Assembly: GCA_025201375.1 (NCBI GenBank)
Contig: JAIWZP010000011.1
Span: 62,001 to 126,000, forward strand
DNA: 64,000 nucleotides
From: Gongronella butleri
Lineage: Eukaryota > Mucoromycota > Mucoromycetes > Mucorales > Cunninghamellaceae
Direction of reading: 5' to 3'
In this document: piece by piece, positions 1-10,935 of the stretch
Layout of the letters: the number at the start of each line of letters is the position of its first letter
How positions within the stretch are numbered: the first letter of the stretch is position 1
Translations under genes and position numbers: made by a program
The notes under the pieces: generated by a model
Told to the model about the DNA's origin: nothing
Database searches by the model: none
What the model saw: the letters and a program-made list of their open reading frames with translations, nothing else

Positions 1-633
1 GGATGATTGTACTGGCTCTTTTTGCCTGCACGGCCGAGCCATGACGCGTCAGTGAGAACAGGGGGATGGGATACCAATCCGACGCGTGCCTGGCCCTTTT
101 TTTTTTTTTCCTAGTGACAAATTAGCAAAAGAAAGCGACAAGTGACAATTTGCAAAATAAAGTGGATTGGGTAGCAATACCCAGAACTGGCGATGAAAAA
201 AAGAGCATGGTTGCACGCCAAGTATCCTCAGAAATAGGAGGTGTGCATGCCCCGGGAACATCATGGTAGGTGCAACCATAGGGCGGCAGGTCAAAATGAC
301 GTTTCAAGGTCTTGTGTCACCTTTTTTTCCAGAAATGGCCGTGCGTTCCCCTTGCGATCCAATTTTTTCTTTCTTTCTTGTCTTTTTTACTTTTTACTGG
401 TGTGGATAGTGGATCCCCTGTGTTTTCTCTTTCCTTGGTAAGGCTGCGAGCCACTATTTAAGCAAAAAGGAGCGCTTGGTCGTAGATGAAACTCACGCTT
501 GTTGTGGTGTCATTTTTAGTGCCCCTTGCTAGGTTTCCCTTTTTTGCCCCCCTTGCCCCTCCTTTTTTTTTTCTCTCGTTTTCTTTCTTTTTTACTGCTT
601 TTTTTGCAAGTCTAGTCACTTCATCCACGCTTC
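1..633 (+). promoter_or_regulatory. Upstream flank and pyrimidine-rich leader of the Caf120-like gene
   Basis: No convincing gene is seen in the first 630 bases. Positions 340-400 and 535-615 are strongly T/C-rich and a TATTTAAG-like stretch lies near 457. The run of CT-rich DNA directly ahead of the ATG at 634 is the same habit seen ahead of the other genes here, so this is probably core promoter and 5' leader. Short open frames inside it are low complexity and were not kept. Confidence 0.4.
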
Positions 634-3020
634 ATGCTCTCTCAACAGGTGACGACGGCAGACGATCTGCACCATGCGATGGATGGTGTGCATTTGCGCG
701 ACGATTCTGACGACGACGTGCCATTGTCGCAGCGGCCTGCGGTGGTGGGCAATGTGCAGCGGCCTGCGCATTTCATCAAGCCTGCGTCGCCGCCTCCTGC
801 GAGCGTGGCGGGGCTGCCTGCGGCGCTCCAAGGAATGCAATCGATGTACGAGCGGTATTCTAAGAAATTGTACATGGAAGGGTACATGCTGCGGTACAAT
901 GAGCGCACAGTGGACGGTGCAGCGACGAATGACACGCAATGGACGCAATGGTACGTGGAATTGTGCGGGCCTGTGCTGACACTCTGGGAAGTCGCGCAGC
1001 AACAGCAACAGCAAGAACAAGAGGACAGTGTGATTCCGCAATTCATCAATCTTGCCGACGCGTCGGTGACCATGATGGATCCTGCGCAGGGCATCCTCGC
1101 CCTCAATTCGGCGGGCGCCAATCGCATCCTGTTCCAGCCGATCCCATACGACCCCAATGACCATCCACCCATTGCACTTGCCGTCGCTTGGGCTCAGGCC
1201 ATCCGTCTCGCCTGCTACGAATGGTTCCGCATTCATGAGATCTACACGAGCAAATTCATGGCACAACACGCCGACCAGGTGGCCGCCGCGACCAAGACGC
1301 GTGCCAAGATGGAGGGCGAGATCCAGGTCCGGTTTGGCGGCGGCGAGTGGCAGAAGCAATGGGTCGTTGTCTCGGATCATCGCGATGAAAAGACCCTGTT
1401 TGGCAAGAAAAAGACCCCGTCGCGCGGACAGCTTATGTTTTTCGACAACAAAAAGCAAAAGCAGCCCAATTGCACGGTGTTGAATGTGGTGTACGCATAC
1501 ACGTTGTATCCCGAGTCGCCTCAATTGCTCGACATGAGCACCATGATCAAAATCGAAGGAAGCACGCAATTGCACGCGGACGACTCGCCAGCGAGCAGCA
1601 GCACGGGCAGCACGGGCAGCCAGTCGCGCAATGATATGCAAGTCATGCTGATGGCGTCGTCCCAAAAGGAATTGATCCAATGGCTCGTTGCGATTTTCGA
1701 TTCATTCAAGTTGTACGGCCGCCCTGCCCGCTTGTTGGATGATCCCGCGAATCTCAATTCGCTCTGCTTTGCCGAACCCGTGGCTATCCACAACCCGCGC
1801 CTGTTTTTGGACCTCCACGAAGTTCAGCAGACAGACGTGTACCAAGATTCCTTCATTGACAACAAGGCCGTCTTTTCCGGCATCCTGCTGCACAAGATGA
1901 GGCAGCCCGCTCCTCAAAAACCATCTTCTCAGCCTCGTGCAGCACAACCGCCACCATCCATGATGCCAGCAAGCAATGAGCAATCGCCACAGCCCGTGCT
2001 CAAGGGCCGCCACGGCAAGCCCATTTATGCCAGCGATGACGACGACACGGACAATGACGCCCCTGACGACGCGTCCGACTCGGATTCCGACGACAGCCGC
2101 GTCATGGCACCACGCACCGCGCATGTCATCTCGGTTGCCCCGGCCAGCCCGCCACAATTGCCCGCACATGAACCTATCAACGACGAAAACGCGTCTTCTT
2201 TGCATTTGAGCGTGCCACCCGCCGTGCCTGCACATCAAGACGACAACGACGATGACGATGACGACAAGGATTCGCTTTCGGATCTGTCCGACGCGTCCGA
2301 GCCTGCGCAACCCGCAGCACCACCTGCGAAAAAGCGACCACAGCCACGCAGTCGCCAACAACGCGTCGCACAGCCCGCGGTCAGCGGCTCGGATACAGAA
2401 GATGAGCATCATGAGCCTGCGGCACGCCGACCTGTGTTTGACAGCGACGAGGACGACGAAGAAGACGACAATGTGCCTCTTTCGCAGCAACAGCAACAAC
2501 AACAAGGATTTGATCCCGCATACGGCGACGATGCGCAGCAACATCCGAGCATGTACGACCCGGTGACAGGCATGTATCACCAGTACGACGAATACATGAT
2601 GGGCGGCCCCCTTGGCCTTGAAATGAATGAGGACGGCCCCGTCATCCCCGAACTCGGCTCCAATTTCGCCACCCAAAACAGCCTGCTCGACACGTATCGC
2701 CCCGATCATCCATCCGCCAAGGAACAACTCGAATACGCGCGCCAGACAGGCGACACACTCCTCCACGTGCCCAACAAGCCGCCCGAGCCACGTACCGGCC
2801 TTGTCGGCATGATTTCACAGAGAGAAGCCGACAAAAAGGAACGCAATGCAAACAAGGGTCTCTTGCTCAAGATGGAAAAGGACAAGCTCATGGAGCAGGA
2901 GCGTGAACGCTACCTCTGGGAACAGCGCCAGCAACAAATGCCCATGCAACAGGTATAAAAAAAAAAAAAGGGAAAGAGAGGAGCACCAGAAGCAACAAAC
3001 ACTGACAGACACAACGCATA

Positions 3021-3055
<35 letters not shown>

Positions 3056-3658
3056 ATGCCCATGGGTCAGTCAATGGCGCCCATGGCCATGGCACCACCA
3101 ATGCAGATGCCCACAATGATGAACGACCCGCGCATGAGCATGATGCCGCCAATGGGGATGAACCAGATGCAAATGCCCACGTTGATGAACGATCCGCGTA
3201 TGTCCATGATGAACATGAACAACATGCAGAATACGCAATTAGGCGGCGGCACGTCATCAGCTGCCAGTATGGCACCCGCCATGGACCCTCGCATGAGCAT
3301 GATGCCGCCAATGGGTGCCATGGGCCAGATGCAGATGCCTCCCATGATGAACGACCCGCGCATGTCCATGATGAACATGAACAACATGCAGAACATGCAG
3401 ATGCCCATGATGATGGATCCGCGCATGTCCATGATGAATATGCAAATGATGATGAACATGTATCAGACCATGCTGCAGCAACAACAGGCCATGTTTGGTG
3501 CACAGGGAATGCAAGGCATGCCAGGTATGATGCCCGGCATGGCCCCGCAACATCACGATGACGACGACGACGATGACGATGACGTGCCTCTCGGCCATCA
3601 GCAGCAGCAGCAGCACAAAAGAGAGGCCTCCTCCAATACCTCCCCTCCTCAGCTATGA
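634..3658 (+). CDS. Skg3/Caf120-like PH-domain protein, two exons
   Basis: Exon 1 is 634-2952 and exon 2 is 3056-3658, giving 973 residues. Residues about 70-375 match the fungal Skg3/Caf120 PH-domain family: a LYMEGYML strand, a WTQWYVEL strand, IPQFINLADASV, then a second half with VRFGGGEW and YTLYPESPQLLDMST. In yeast, Caf120 associates with CCR4-NOT and Skg3 with the bud neck. The remainder is acidic, Gln-rich and disordered. The intron 2953-3055 starts GTATAA after CAG and ends in a 27-nt T run followed by AAAAAAAG. It is phase 0, and without splicing the frame stops at once. Exon 2 is a methionine-rich tail with five DPRMSMM repeats. An acidic-VPL motif occurs three times: near residue 29, in the middle, and at the C-terminus. 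The start is the first ATG after the CT-rich leader. The family call is firm; the joining of exon 2 is inferred from phase and the shared motif. Confidence 0.8.
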
Positions 3659-4664
3659 TTACACTTCACTTTTTGCTCCTTTTCTTCGTTTTTTTTTTTT
3701 TTTTTTTTTTTTTTGCTCCTTCATTCATATGTGGCAACGATAGCCATATTATCATAGACCTCTTGATCCTCCATCAACAAAATATTAAAATTTTAATTGA
3801 TTTCCATTCATCCCATGTGTTCAATGTTTCCAAGTGCCATTCTTGGCGTCTAATGTGCCCAATGTGCCCGTCATTGTGCTCAGGTGTTCAATATTGCCCT
3901 TCAAGTAATGGTCAACTGGTGCGAAACAACAACTTGTGCCCGAGAAAATGCACAAATGCACAAATTTCATCCGTTTTGGATCTTAAAACAAAGCGTTTTT
4001 TGATCTGTCCATGTTTCGATTTCAATGGACAGAAACTAATTAATTAACGCGTGCTACAGTATCATTTCAACGCCTGAAGCATCGAATTGTTATGCACGTC
4101 CGCCAAAAATTACGTAAAATCGGCCAAAATACTGTTTACATACAGTATCTCGAAATTTTATCAAGTTAACAGACACCGTGTGAGAACTTACTCGATTCTA
4201 AATTAAATTTTACATTGATTCATGTGACAAAATGGCGATTTAAGCAGGTTTTGAGGTGCTTCCATTAGAGCAAACCGTAGCATTTGAGCCAAACCTCTGA
4301 GTACTCAAAATCCAGCAATTGGACATGTAATTTCAACACCGCCAGAGGTTCTACGCCCTTGAAAACATATTGTTCATAAATTGAGAATTGGGCAGCAGCA
4401 GCAGCTGCATTATTTTGATTTTACAGTAGTAATCTCTTGCTGAGCCCCCCCCCAGCAGAAAGCAAGCGTCTTGTCGAATTGCTTTTCTTTTTTTCTTTTT
4501 TTTCTATTTTTCTTTTTCCTTACTTGAGGCTGACCGCTGACGACAGAGCTGCATCGCCTGGTCGTCTCTCGTCTGCATCAAGCACGGCTGCGTCTCGACG
4601 CTCTTCTACTGTGTGTAGCTAGGGTCGCTCGTCTAGACTGATTGATTATTCGGTCCCACTTGGC
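3659..4664. other. AT-rich intergenic DNA, no gene seen
   Basis: After a T-rich 3' flank (T run at about 3690-3714) the sequence is AT-rich with no coding signal. Around 3855-3905 the word AATGTGCCC recurs; the same word builds the 77-bp satellite at 6.9-7.4 kb, so this may be a stray fragment of that family. Nothing else was recognised. Confidence 0.5.
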
Positions 4665-5740
4665 GTGCGTTCATCTCGGCGCGAACCAGATTCGCCTTTT
4701 TGTTGTGCAATGCCTTTGTCGCACGAGACCCTCATCAAGTCATCATCAACAGGATTGAAGGCTGTTACTGTATGTTGTATGGCAGGGCGGCGCAGGGGCA
4801 AATCGCTCGTCGCTCGAGAGCTATTGTACGTATTACCGTTACAGTATTCGGCTGTCGCTCAGTCAAAAAATATCATAAAGGTGTCCCAATCGAGTCGTTG
4901 TTTACTTGTTTCCCCCGGCAACAGGAGGAGGCTGCTGCCGCTATCAAGACATGTGACCGTGCATCATCATCTTGAGCACAGCGAGTGACGGCAACAACAA
5001 CAAACTTGTCGTTGTTGGAACGCAGGCGTGCGATCTGTTGGTCACCTCATTCCTCAGAATCGATGGTGCCGACAAAACGAAGGGTCGCCCGTGCCTTGGC
5101 GTCTCCACGCACGGTACCGGTGAATTTCAAGCTGGACTCAAAGGTTGCCTCGTTGGCGACGTCAATTTTCATCGACATGGAGTAAGTGCGTTCGTAAGGC
5201 GCAGCAGCTGGCAAGTGACGTCGCGGCCGTCGGCATGAGCAATAATTTCGGGTATCTGCAGCAGCAGCTTCGTCAGATGAATAGAAAATTTGACAAGAAG
5301 AGCACGTACTTTTTGACAAGAAGAAGATGCTCGGCGGCCCAAGCCATTGACGCGCTCCCATCATGATTGACCTGCAACCTTATACCATGTTCACTCTGGC
5401 TGACAACGGCAACAAAAGCAACTATGACGCCACATTGATGAACACGATCGCAACGTCTGTCCTCAAGCATGGCAACGACGCAACAATCGCAAAAATCAAC
5501 ATCCAGCGACTCACGGCGACGGCAAAAGGCGAGATCAAGGCTGCGTTGACGCGCATTGCTGTCGATCTTTTTTTTTTGGCACTGATGTGCAACAGAAGAT
5601 TGCGATTTTACACAACGAGCCACTCTCCACCAAGCTCGCCGAACTGGCCGTGCTGCTGCATCCGGCCATTGCCACTGCAAACAAAAACGTCGCGACGGCC
5701 ATGCATCGAATACGCGTTTTTTTGCTCCAATATCTGAGCT
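4665..5740 (+). pseudogene. Decayed paralogue of the orphan C2H2 gene at 21902-23641
   Basis: Translating all three forward frames gives fragments that line up in order with the C-terminal two thirds of the intact orphan protein encoded at 21902-23306. Matches include KGVPIES against KGVPIHSS, GTQACDLLVTSFLR against GTQTCNMLVTSSLR, YLQQQLRQMNRKFD against YLHQLRQLNSKFD, FTLADNGNKSNYDATLMN against FTLADHGNTTNAGAALMN, and AILHNEPLSTKLAELAVLLH against TVLHNRALADNLANLTKLLH. The matches jump between frames at several points and a T run at about 5570 breaks one of them, so the copy cannot encode the full protein. The N-terminal zinc-finger part was not found. This is a fragmentary pseudogene in opposite orientation to the intact gene, 17 kb away. 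Homology is clear from the sequence; age and mechanism are unknown. Confidence 0.8.
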
Positions 5741-6137
5741 TTTTTTTCCTTTGTTTTTTTTTTTTTGCCTATACCACCTCCCCCTTTTCCATCTCTCTTC
5801 TCCCATGTGATATATTCTTCTTATTCGCTGTTGTTACCAATATGATGCGCCTTTCCCCTTTCTTCTCTTTGTAGTTCATAGCCCCTCCCCAGATTGCTCG
5901 TTGTTTTTTTTTTTCTTCAACACATTAATAAATTCTTTTTATATATTTTCTAGGAGATTTCAAAAATAGTGACACCTGCTTTTCTATGGGCCTAGCTTGT
6001 GTCAAGAGGCAAACGCGCTCAAAGGCGCGCGTTAAAAAAAAAGAAAAAAAGAAAAAGAACTGAATTGACACACGACCAATCATCATCCTCATTTACGTCT
6101 AACAAGAATCGTGTGTACCTGTACTCGTGCCTGGCCA
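5741..6137. other. Intergenic, T-rich then A-rich, no gene seen
   Basis: The stretch has T-rich tracts to about 5960 followed by A-rich sequence. No coding pattern, RNA gene or clear repeat was recognised. Confidence 0.4.
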
Positions 6138-6515
6138 AGACGCGCATGGCGTGGCAAGGCAAACATTTGAATCAATCAAGAATAAGAAAAAAGGAAACAA
6201 GCAAAACAAGCAAGCAAGAAATACAAGTCAAGATCAAGCACTGGCCCGCTTAGCCCAAGCAAAGGCACGTGCACCCTGACCATTGCGCATTGCCTAGCCA
6301 ATGGCGTGCAAGGCGCAGCATTGGCGGTAAATTGAAAAAAAAAAGAAATCAAGCAAAACAAGAATGTACGCAAAAATCAAGCAACGATCTGCGCATCCAT
6401 CATCCATGTCATATGTGTACTCCGATTACAAGCGCAAGCCAATAATGGCGCGCAAGGCGCGACAGTGGCGGCGCATTGAAAAAAAAAAAGGAAAGCAACG
6501 AAACATGCAAACGAA
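6138..6515. repeat. Imperfect direct repeats of about 140 bp
   Basis: The segment 6291-6362 (AATGGCGTGCAAGGCGCAG, then GGCGG, an A run and AAGCAAAAC) recurs diverged at 6431-6512 (AATGGCGCGCAAGGCGCGAC, GGCGG, an A run, AAGCAACGAAAC). A weaker third copy lies near 6146-6215. Overlapping open frames here are repeat-driven. Confidence 0.5.
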
Positions 6516-6829
6516 ACAACCAATTCGTGTATGCGCACCCAATTCGCATAGGCGCACCCGATCCGCATTGGCGCACCTCGATGAGTCTCGCTCCCACGCA
6601 TCCAATTATGGGTATGATATCAGCCAATTTTCTAGTCGTTCGTCGGGTCGATAGAAAATCAACTCTCAAAAAATCTTATTATTTTTATTTTTTCAAAAAT
6701 GCATTTTATTAAACGAGGCTTTTGTATTTTGACGATTGCGTTTAAGAGCCGGGATCGGACATTCTAATGCTTTCATCGTCAAGACATTGGCTGTTGACTG
6801 AGGCACGATTCAACCATCTGTGTTCAATG

Positions 6830-7372
6830 TGCCAGCCAGTTTTTCCAATGTTTCCAATCTCCAATGTGCCCGCCAATGTTCCCAGGTTTTTTTTCCAATG
6901 TGCCCGCGCAATGTGCCCGGCAATAATGAACTCAGGCATTTTCCAATGTTCCCAGATTTTTTTCAATGTGCCCGTGCAATGTGCCGGGCAATGAACTCAG
7001 GCATTTTTCAATGTTCCAGGCAATGTTCCCAGATTTTTTTCAATGTGCCCGCGCAATGTGCCAGGCAATGAACTTAGGCATTTTTCAATGTTCCCGGCAA
7101 TGCTCCCTGGTTTTTACAATGTGCCCGCGCAATGTGCCAGGCAATGAACTCAGGCATTTTTCAATGTTCCAGGCAATGTTCCCATGTTTTTTTCAATGTG
7201 CCCGTGCAATGTGCCGGGCAATGAACTCAGACATTTTTCAATGTTCCCGGCAATGTTCCCAGATTTTTTTTTAATGTGCCCGCGCAATGTGCCGGACAAT
7301 GAACTCAGGCATTTTTCAATGTTCCAGGCAATGTTCCCAGGTTTTTTTCAATGTGCCCGCGCAATGTACAAG
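6830..7372. repeat. 77-bp tandem satellite, about 6-7 copies
   Basis: A unit containing CAATGTGCCCGCGCAATG, a GGCAATGAACTCAGGC block and a TTCCCAGATTTTTT block repeats head to tail. The GTGCCC block starts at 6897, 6964, 7041, 7117, 7194, 7272 and 7349, a spacing of 76-78 bp after a shorter first unit. Because 77 is not a multiple of three, open frames cross the array in several frames without coding meaning. Confidence 0.85.
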
Positions 7373-7423
7373 CATTTGGTCGCGTACGGCGGCAAAGGCC
7401 GAGCGCCCCGTCGTGAAAGCCAC

Positions 7424-7885
7424 CTCAAATGAATCAGGGGCCAAGCGCGGCAAAAGCGCTTGTGTTTTGGGGACATCGCGTCGATATGTTGGCGAGTTAG
7501 GCTTCAGGGGTCGATTTGACCTTGTTTTAGCCCTGATTTTACGCAAAATGCATTTCTAAGGACTGAATGATTAGATCTCTGAAAAAAATTGACATCGTTA
7601 GTGCTTTGTGTTCAGCATTCTCTAGCTCAAATACAGGATCCAATGAACAAGATCTGGAGGACGCGCCCAGCAAAGTGGAGTTAGGGTTTGTCCATTATAG
7701 TAGTGTACGCGACAATGCTTCAACGTTCGACGCTGCTCGAGTCGCTTCAAATGAATCAGCTGCCAAACGCGGTAAAAGTGTTTGTGTTTTGGAGAGATCG
7801 CATTGAGACCTCGGCGAGTTAGCTTTCAAGGGGTCGATTTAGCCATGATTTCACGCAAAATGCATGTCCTCTGGACTGAGTGATT
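7424..7885. repeat. Pair of diverged direct repeats, about 140 bp each
   Basis: Positions 7424-7570 and 7747-7885 share an ordered series of blocks: AATGAATCAG, GTTTGTGTTTTGG or its variant, GGCGAGTTAG, GGGGTCGATTT, ACGCAAAATGCAT and GGACTGA. AACAAGATCT-GAGGAC follows near 7645 and 7890. Neither copy has a coding pattern. Confidence 0.6.
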
Positions 7886-9140
7886 CGAGGAACAAGATCT
7901 TGAGGACAAGGAGCACGTTTGCATCTTATGATCGGTACTACTTTGCACGGTGTCAACGTATCATGTGTTATTTATATGTGCAACCAGTCTACCTTCTCAT
8001 CCCCGGGCTGTTCTTTCGAATTCTTTATAAGCAGGCTTCTCAGACTGACGTTGAAAGAAACCGGCGCTGCTCCCGCGTCGTCTATCGACCTTGGTTTATG
8101 GAAACAAGTCTATTTTGCCTTACGTCAATGTGATCTGGTTGCACTTTTTGTTGTTTCTGCAGAATTGGTCAAAGTGCTTTGCTTGACAATATGATGCAAG
8201 GAAAATCAGGGGCGCAGGATCGCGTCATGGTGTTAGAAACACGAATTTGCCTGCTGGATTTCGAGTTGATTGGCGAATTTGTCGAGAAAGAGCTTTTTTC
8301 TACGACAATGGATACGTCGGGCCCTTGCTTCACAGTTTCCTTGCATAATTTTTATTTTCTTAGTGGCGAGTATGATGTTTTCAAGCTGTTGCCATGCGCA
8401 ATTGTTAGCACAAAGACAACGATGCACGGCATATTGAGTTTTTCCGCTGTTTCTCTCTCTCTCTCTCTCGCTTTTTTTTTTCTCTCTGGTCTTGTGCTGG
8501 GAATGGTGCGACCAATGCGTTTACCCAAAGCCACAGTAGCACGTCCGCATTGGATCATTTCATACCCCATATGTCATTGAACAACAAAAAAGAAAGGAAA
8601 AGGATAGATTTTGCTCTGGTCCATCACCCTGCGCCCCAAAAACAATTTCGAGTGTCCTGCGCACATGATTTTACTTCCTGCATGATGCGGAGAATGAAGT
8701 GGAAAGATGCCAGGGGGCCAGGGGGAATCCCATCATGCACATGCGCAGATGCATTTTGCATGAACAAGCAGGGGAGGGGGATTTTGCGCACAGACATTGC
8801 ATGCATATCATTGATCCGCAATGCCAACGTTTATTTGTGCTAGCCACGGTACCGTTGTCCTGCCACTCAAAAAAAAAAGATAAAGGAAGGAAAGAAAAAT
8901 AAACAAGTACAAAATAGGCGCGGGTGTGCGACTTTTTGTCCTTTTTTGAGGCTGAGGCATGTTGCTTTTTGAATTGATTTACAATGTTTATTTGCCAGAG
9001 TATACATTTAAAAAGTATGAATAGGGAGGATGAGGAAGGGAGGAAATTAAATTAAGTCTAGAGGGCATAATGAAAGAAACGCGATTACTCGAAGCAAAAA
9101 AAAAAAAAAAGTCTATGATGTGGGGGGATAGTTGGGATAT
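7886..9140. other. Intergenic, no gene seen
   Basis: Short open frames are present (for example 8179-8580, +) but show no family resemblance, splice-linked continuation or codon pattern. A CT microsatellite lies at about 8451-8470. The last 150 bases are the presumed 3' flank of the MFS gene, with an AATAAA-like A-rich stretch near 8897 and an A run at 9096. Confidence 0.4.
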
Positions 9141-10935
9141 TTAGTGGCCACCCATGCCCATTTCCTTGCCCTTGACGCTCTTCCATTCGACAAGAGGAAC
9201 AAAGAGGATCGAGAGACAGGCCATGATCATGCTGACTTGGAAAGCCTTGGTCAGGGCGCCATTGTAGGCGATGATGACGGCAGGCAGGTCGGTGGCAGGC
9301 AACACGCGTTGGAGTTCGGTGGCACCGGTGGAGATGATGACGCGAGGATCAATGGGGATGCCGGCATCGATGATGTTCTTGACGAGGTTGTTGGTGAAGA
9401 TGTTTTGCGAGACGGAGGTGAAAAGGGCGCCGCCAAGCATCTGGATGAAAAAGACAAACGAGACACCAATGGAGACGTCGGACAGGGGGAGCACGGCCTG
9501 GGCGGCAAGCGAGGGTTGCTGGAAGCCAAGACCACAGCCGAAACCAAAGAGGATTTGGTAACCGATCCACTTGGCGGTGGGGGTGTCCACTTGGAAGGTG
9601 GTGATCAGACCGGCACCAATGGCACCGAAAACGGGCGCAGCATACATAAAAGGCACATAGTAGCCGATTTGGCTGATGAGCACACCAGATGCAATGCTGC
9701 CAAGAGTTTGGGACAGAATGAGGGGCAAATTGTCAATGCCACTTTGCACGGCGGTTGTGCCCTTGACAGCCTGGAACCAGATGGGCAAAAAGTAGACAAA
9801 GGACATGAAACCGGCGGTCAGGCAGAGACCAAAGAGAGCACCACCAAAGATCGAGCGCTTGCTGGCAATGCGGACGGGAACAGTGGCGCGGGTATCATCG
9901 CGAGCAGACCAGAAGATTTGAATGCCAATGAACGTGCTGATCAGAACACCAAACATGACAAAGAGCGCGATGATGCGGCCATCGTTCCAAGCGTATTGCG
10001 TGCCACCCCATTGGAGCGCCAAGAGCAAGCAGATAATGCCAGGGACAAATGTGATGGTGCCAAGGGGATCAAATGCCATGAAGATATCCCAGGCGCTTTC
10101 ATCCTGCTTCTTTTTGGTGGCAGGCATCTGGAGCCAGATCATCAGAATGATGGCCGTGATGCCACCAAAGGGCAAGTTGATGTAGAAGCACCAGCGCCAC
10201 GTCGCGTGCACGGCATCGGTGAAAGCACCACCCAAGAGAGGACCAATGACACTGGCAATGCCAAACATGCCACCAATGAGACCACTGTAGTAGGGACGCT
10301 TGGCGAGAGGCACGCTGTGCGCGATGATGATCCTATCCAGAGAAAAAATGAGCAAAAGAGCCAAAAAGAAAAAAAAAGAAAAAAAAAAAGAAAAAAGATG
10401 CTTACATGGCACCCGAGAACAGACCAGCGGCACCGAGGCCAGCGACGGCACGACCGACAATCAAGCAAATGGAATTGGGAGCAGCACCGCAAAGCACGGA
10501 ACCAATTTCAAAGAGGAACAGACCAGTCAAAAAGACGTATTTCTTGTTGAAACGAGCATAGAATTTGCCAAAGAGCAGCTGGAAGGCGCAAGAGCAGAGA
10601 AGGTAGGCACTGCTGTACCATCCCACGTCATTCAGGGCGTGGAACGAATCAGTGATCTTGGGAATAGCAGTGGCAATGATGGTGTTATCCAGGGCAACGC
10701 AAAAGACAACGAGACAAAGCGCAAACACGACAAACGCGAGCTTGCTGCCCTCGAGATAATTGGCACCCTCGTCGTCGTCTGTCGCGGCTTCATTTGTGGC
10801 CAATTTCTTCTCATTGACGACCTCGGAGATCGACTCGACCGATTTTTCAGACGCTTGGCCAGCGAGTGTGGCGCCATCCTCGATCTGATTCAAATCAACA
10901 ACGCCAACAGGAGCAGTAGAATCGTGACTTGTCAT
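9141..10935 (-). CDS. MFS drug/efflux transporter of the DHA2 (14-TM) type
   Basis: Exon 1 is 10406-10935 and exon 2 is 9141-10332, giving 573 residues. An intron of 73 nt interrupts an ATG codon (AT then G) and joins GLFSGAM to [10 protein letters not shown] hydrophilic acidic N-terminal tail of about 65 residues is followed by a membrane region with the fungal DHA2 signatures [17 protein letters not shown] in the first helix, [19 protein letters not shown] in the second, [14 protein letters not shown], and [27 protein letters not shown] after the splice. Length and helix count suit proton-coupled exporters of drugs, toxins or small metabolites at the plasma or vacuolar membrane. Substrate cannot be told. 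The start is the ATG at 10935; a slightly longer frame would need a TTG start. No biosynthetic cluster genes are adjacent. Confidence 0.92.

Noticed and set aside
486..710. Hydrophobic plus-strand frame with a leader-like start
   Set aside because: It is T/C-rich low-complexity DNA overlapping the start of the Caf120-like gene in another frame.
62..6137. Subtelomeric or centromeric identity suggested by satellites near the left end
   Set aside because: No telomere repeat is present and similar satellites occur elsewhere in the window.
6820..7432. Overlapping plus-strand frames rich in N-V-P and F-Q-C
   Set aside because: Produced by the 77-bp satellite reading through in several frames.
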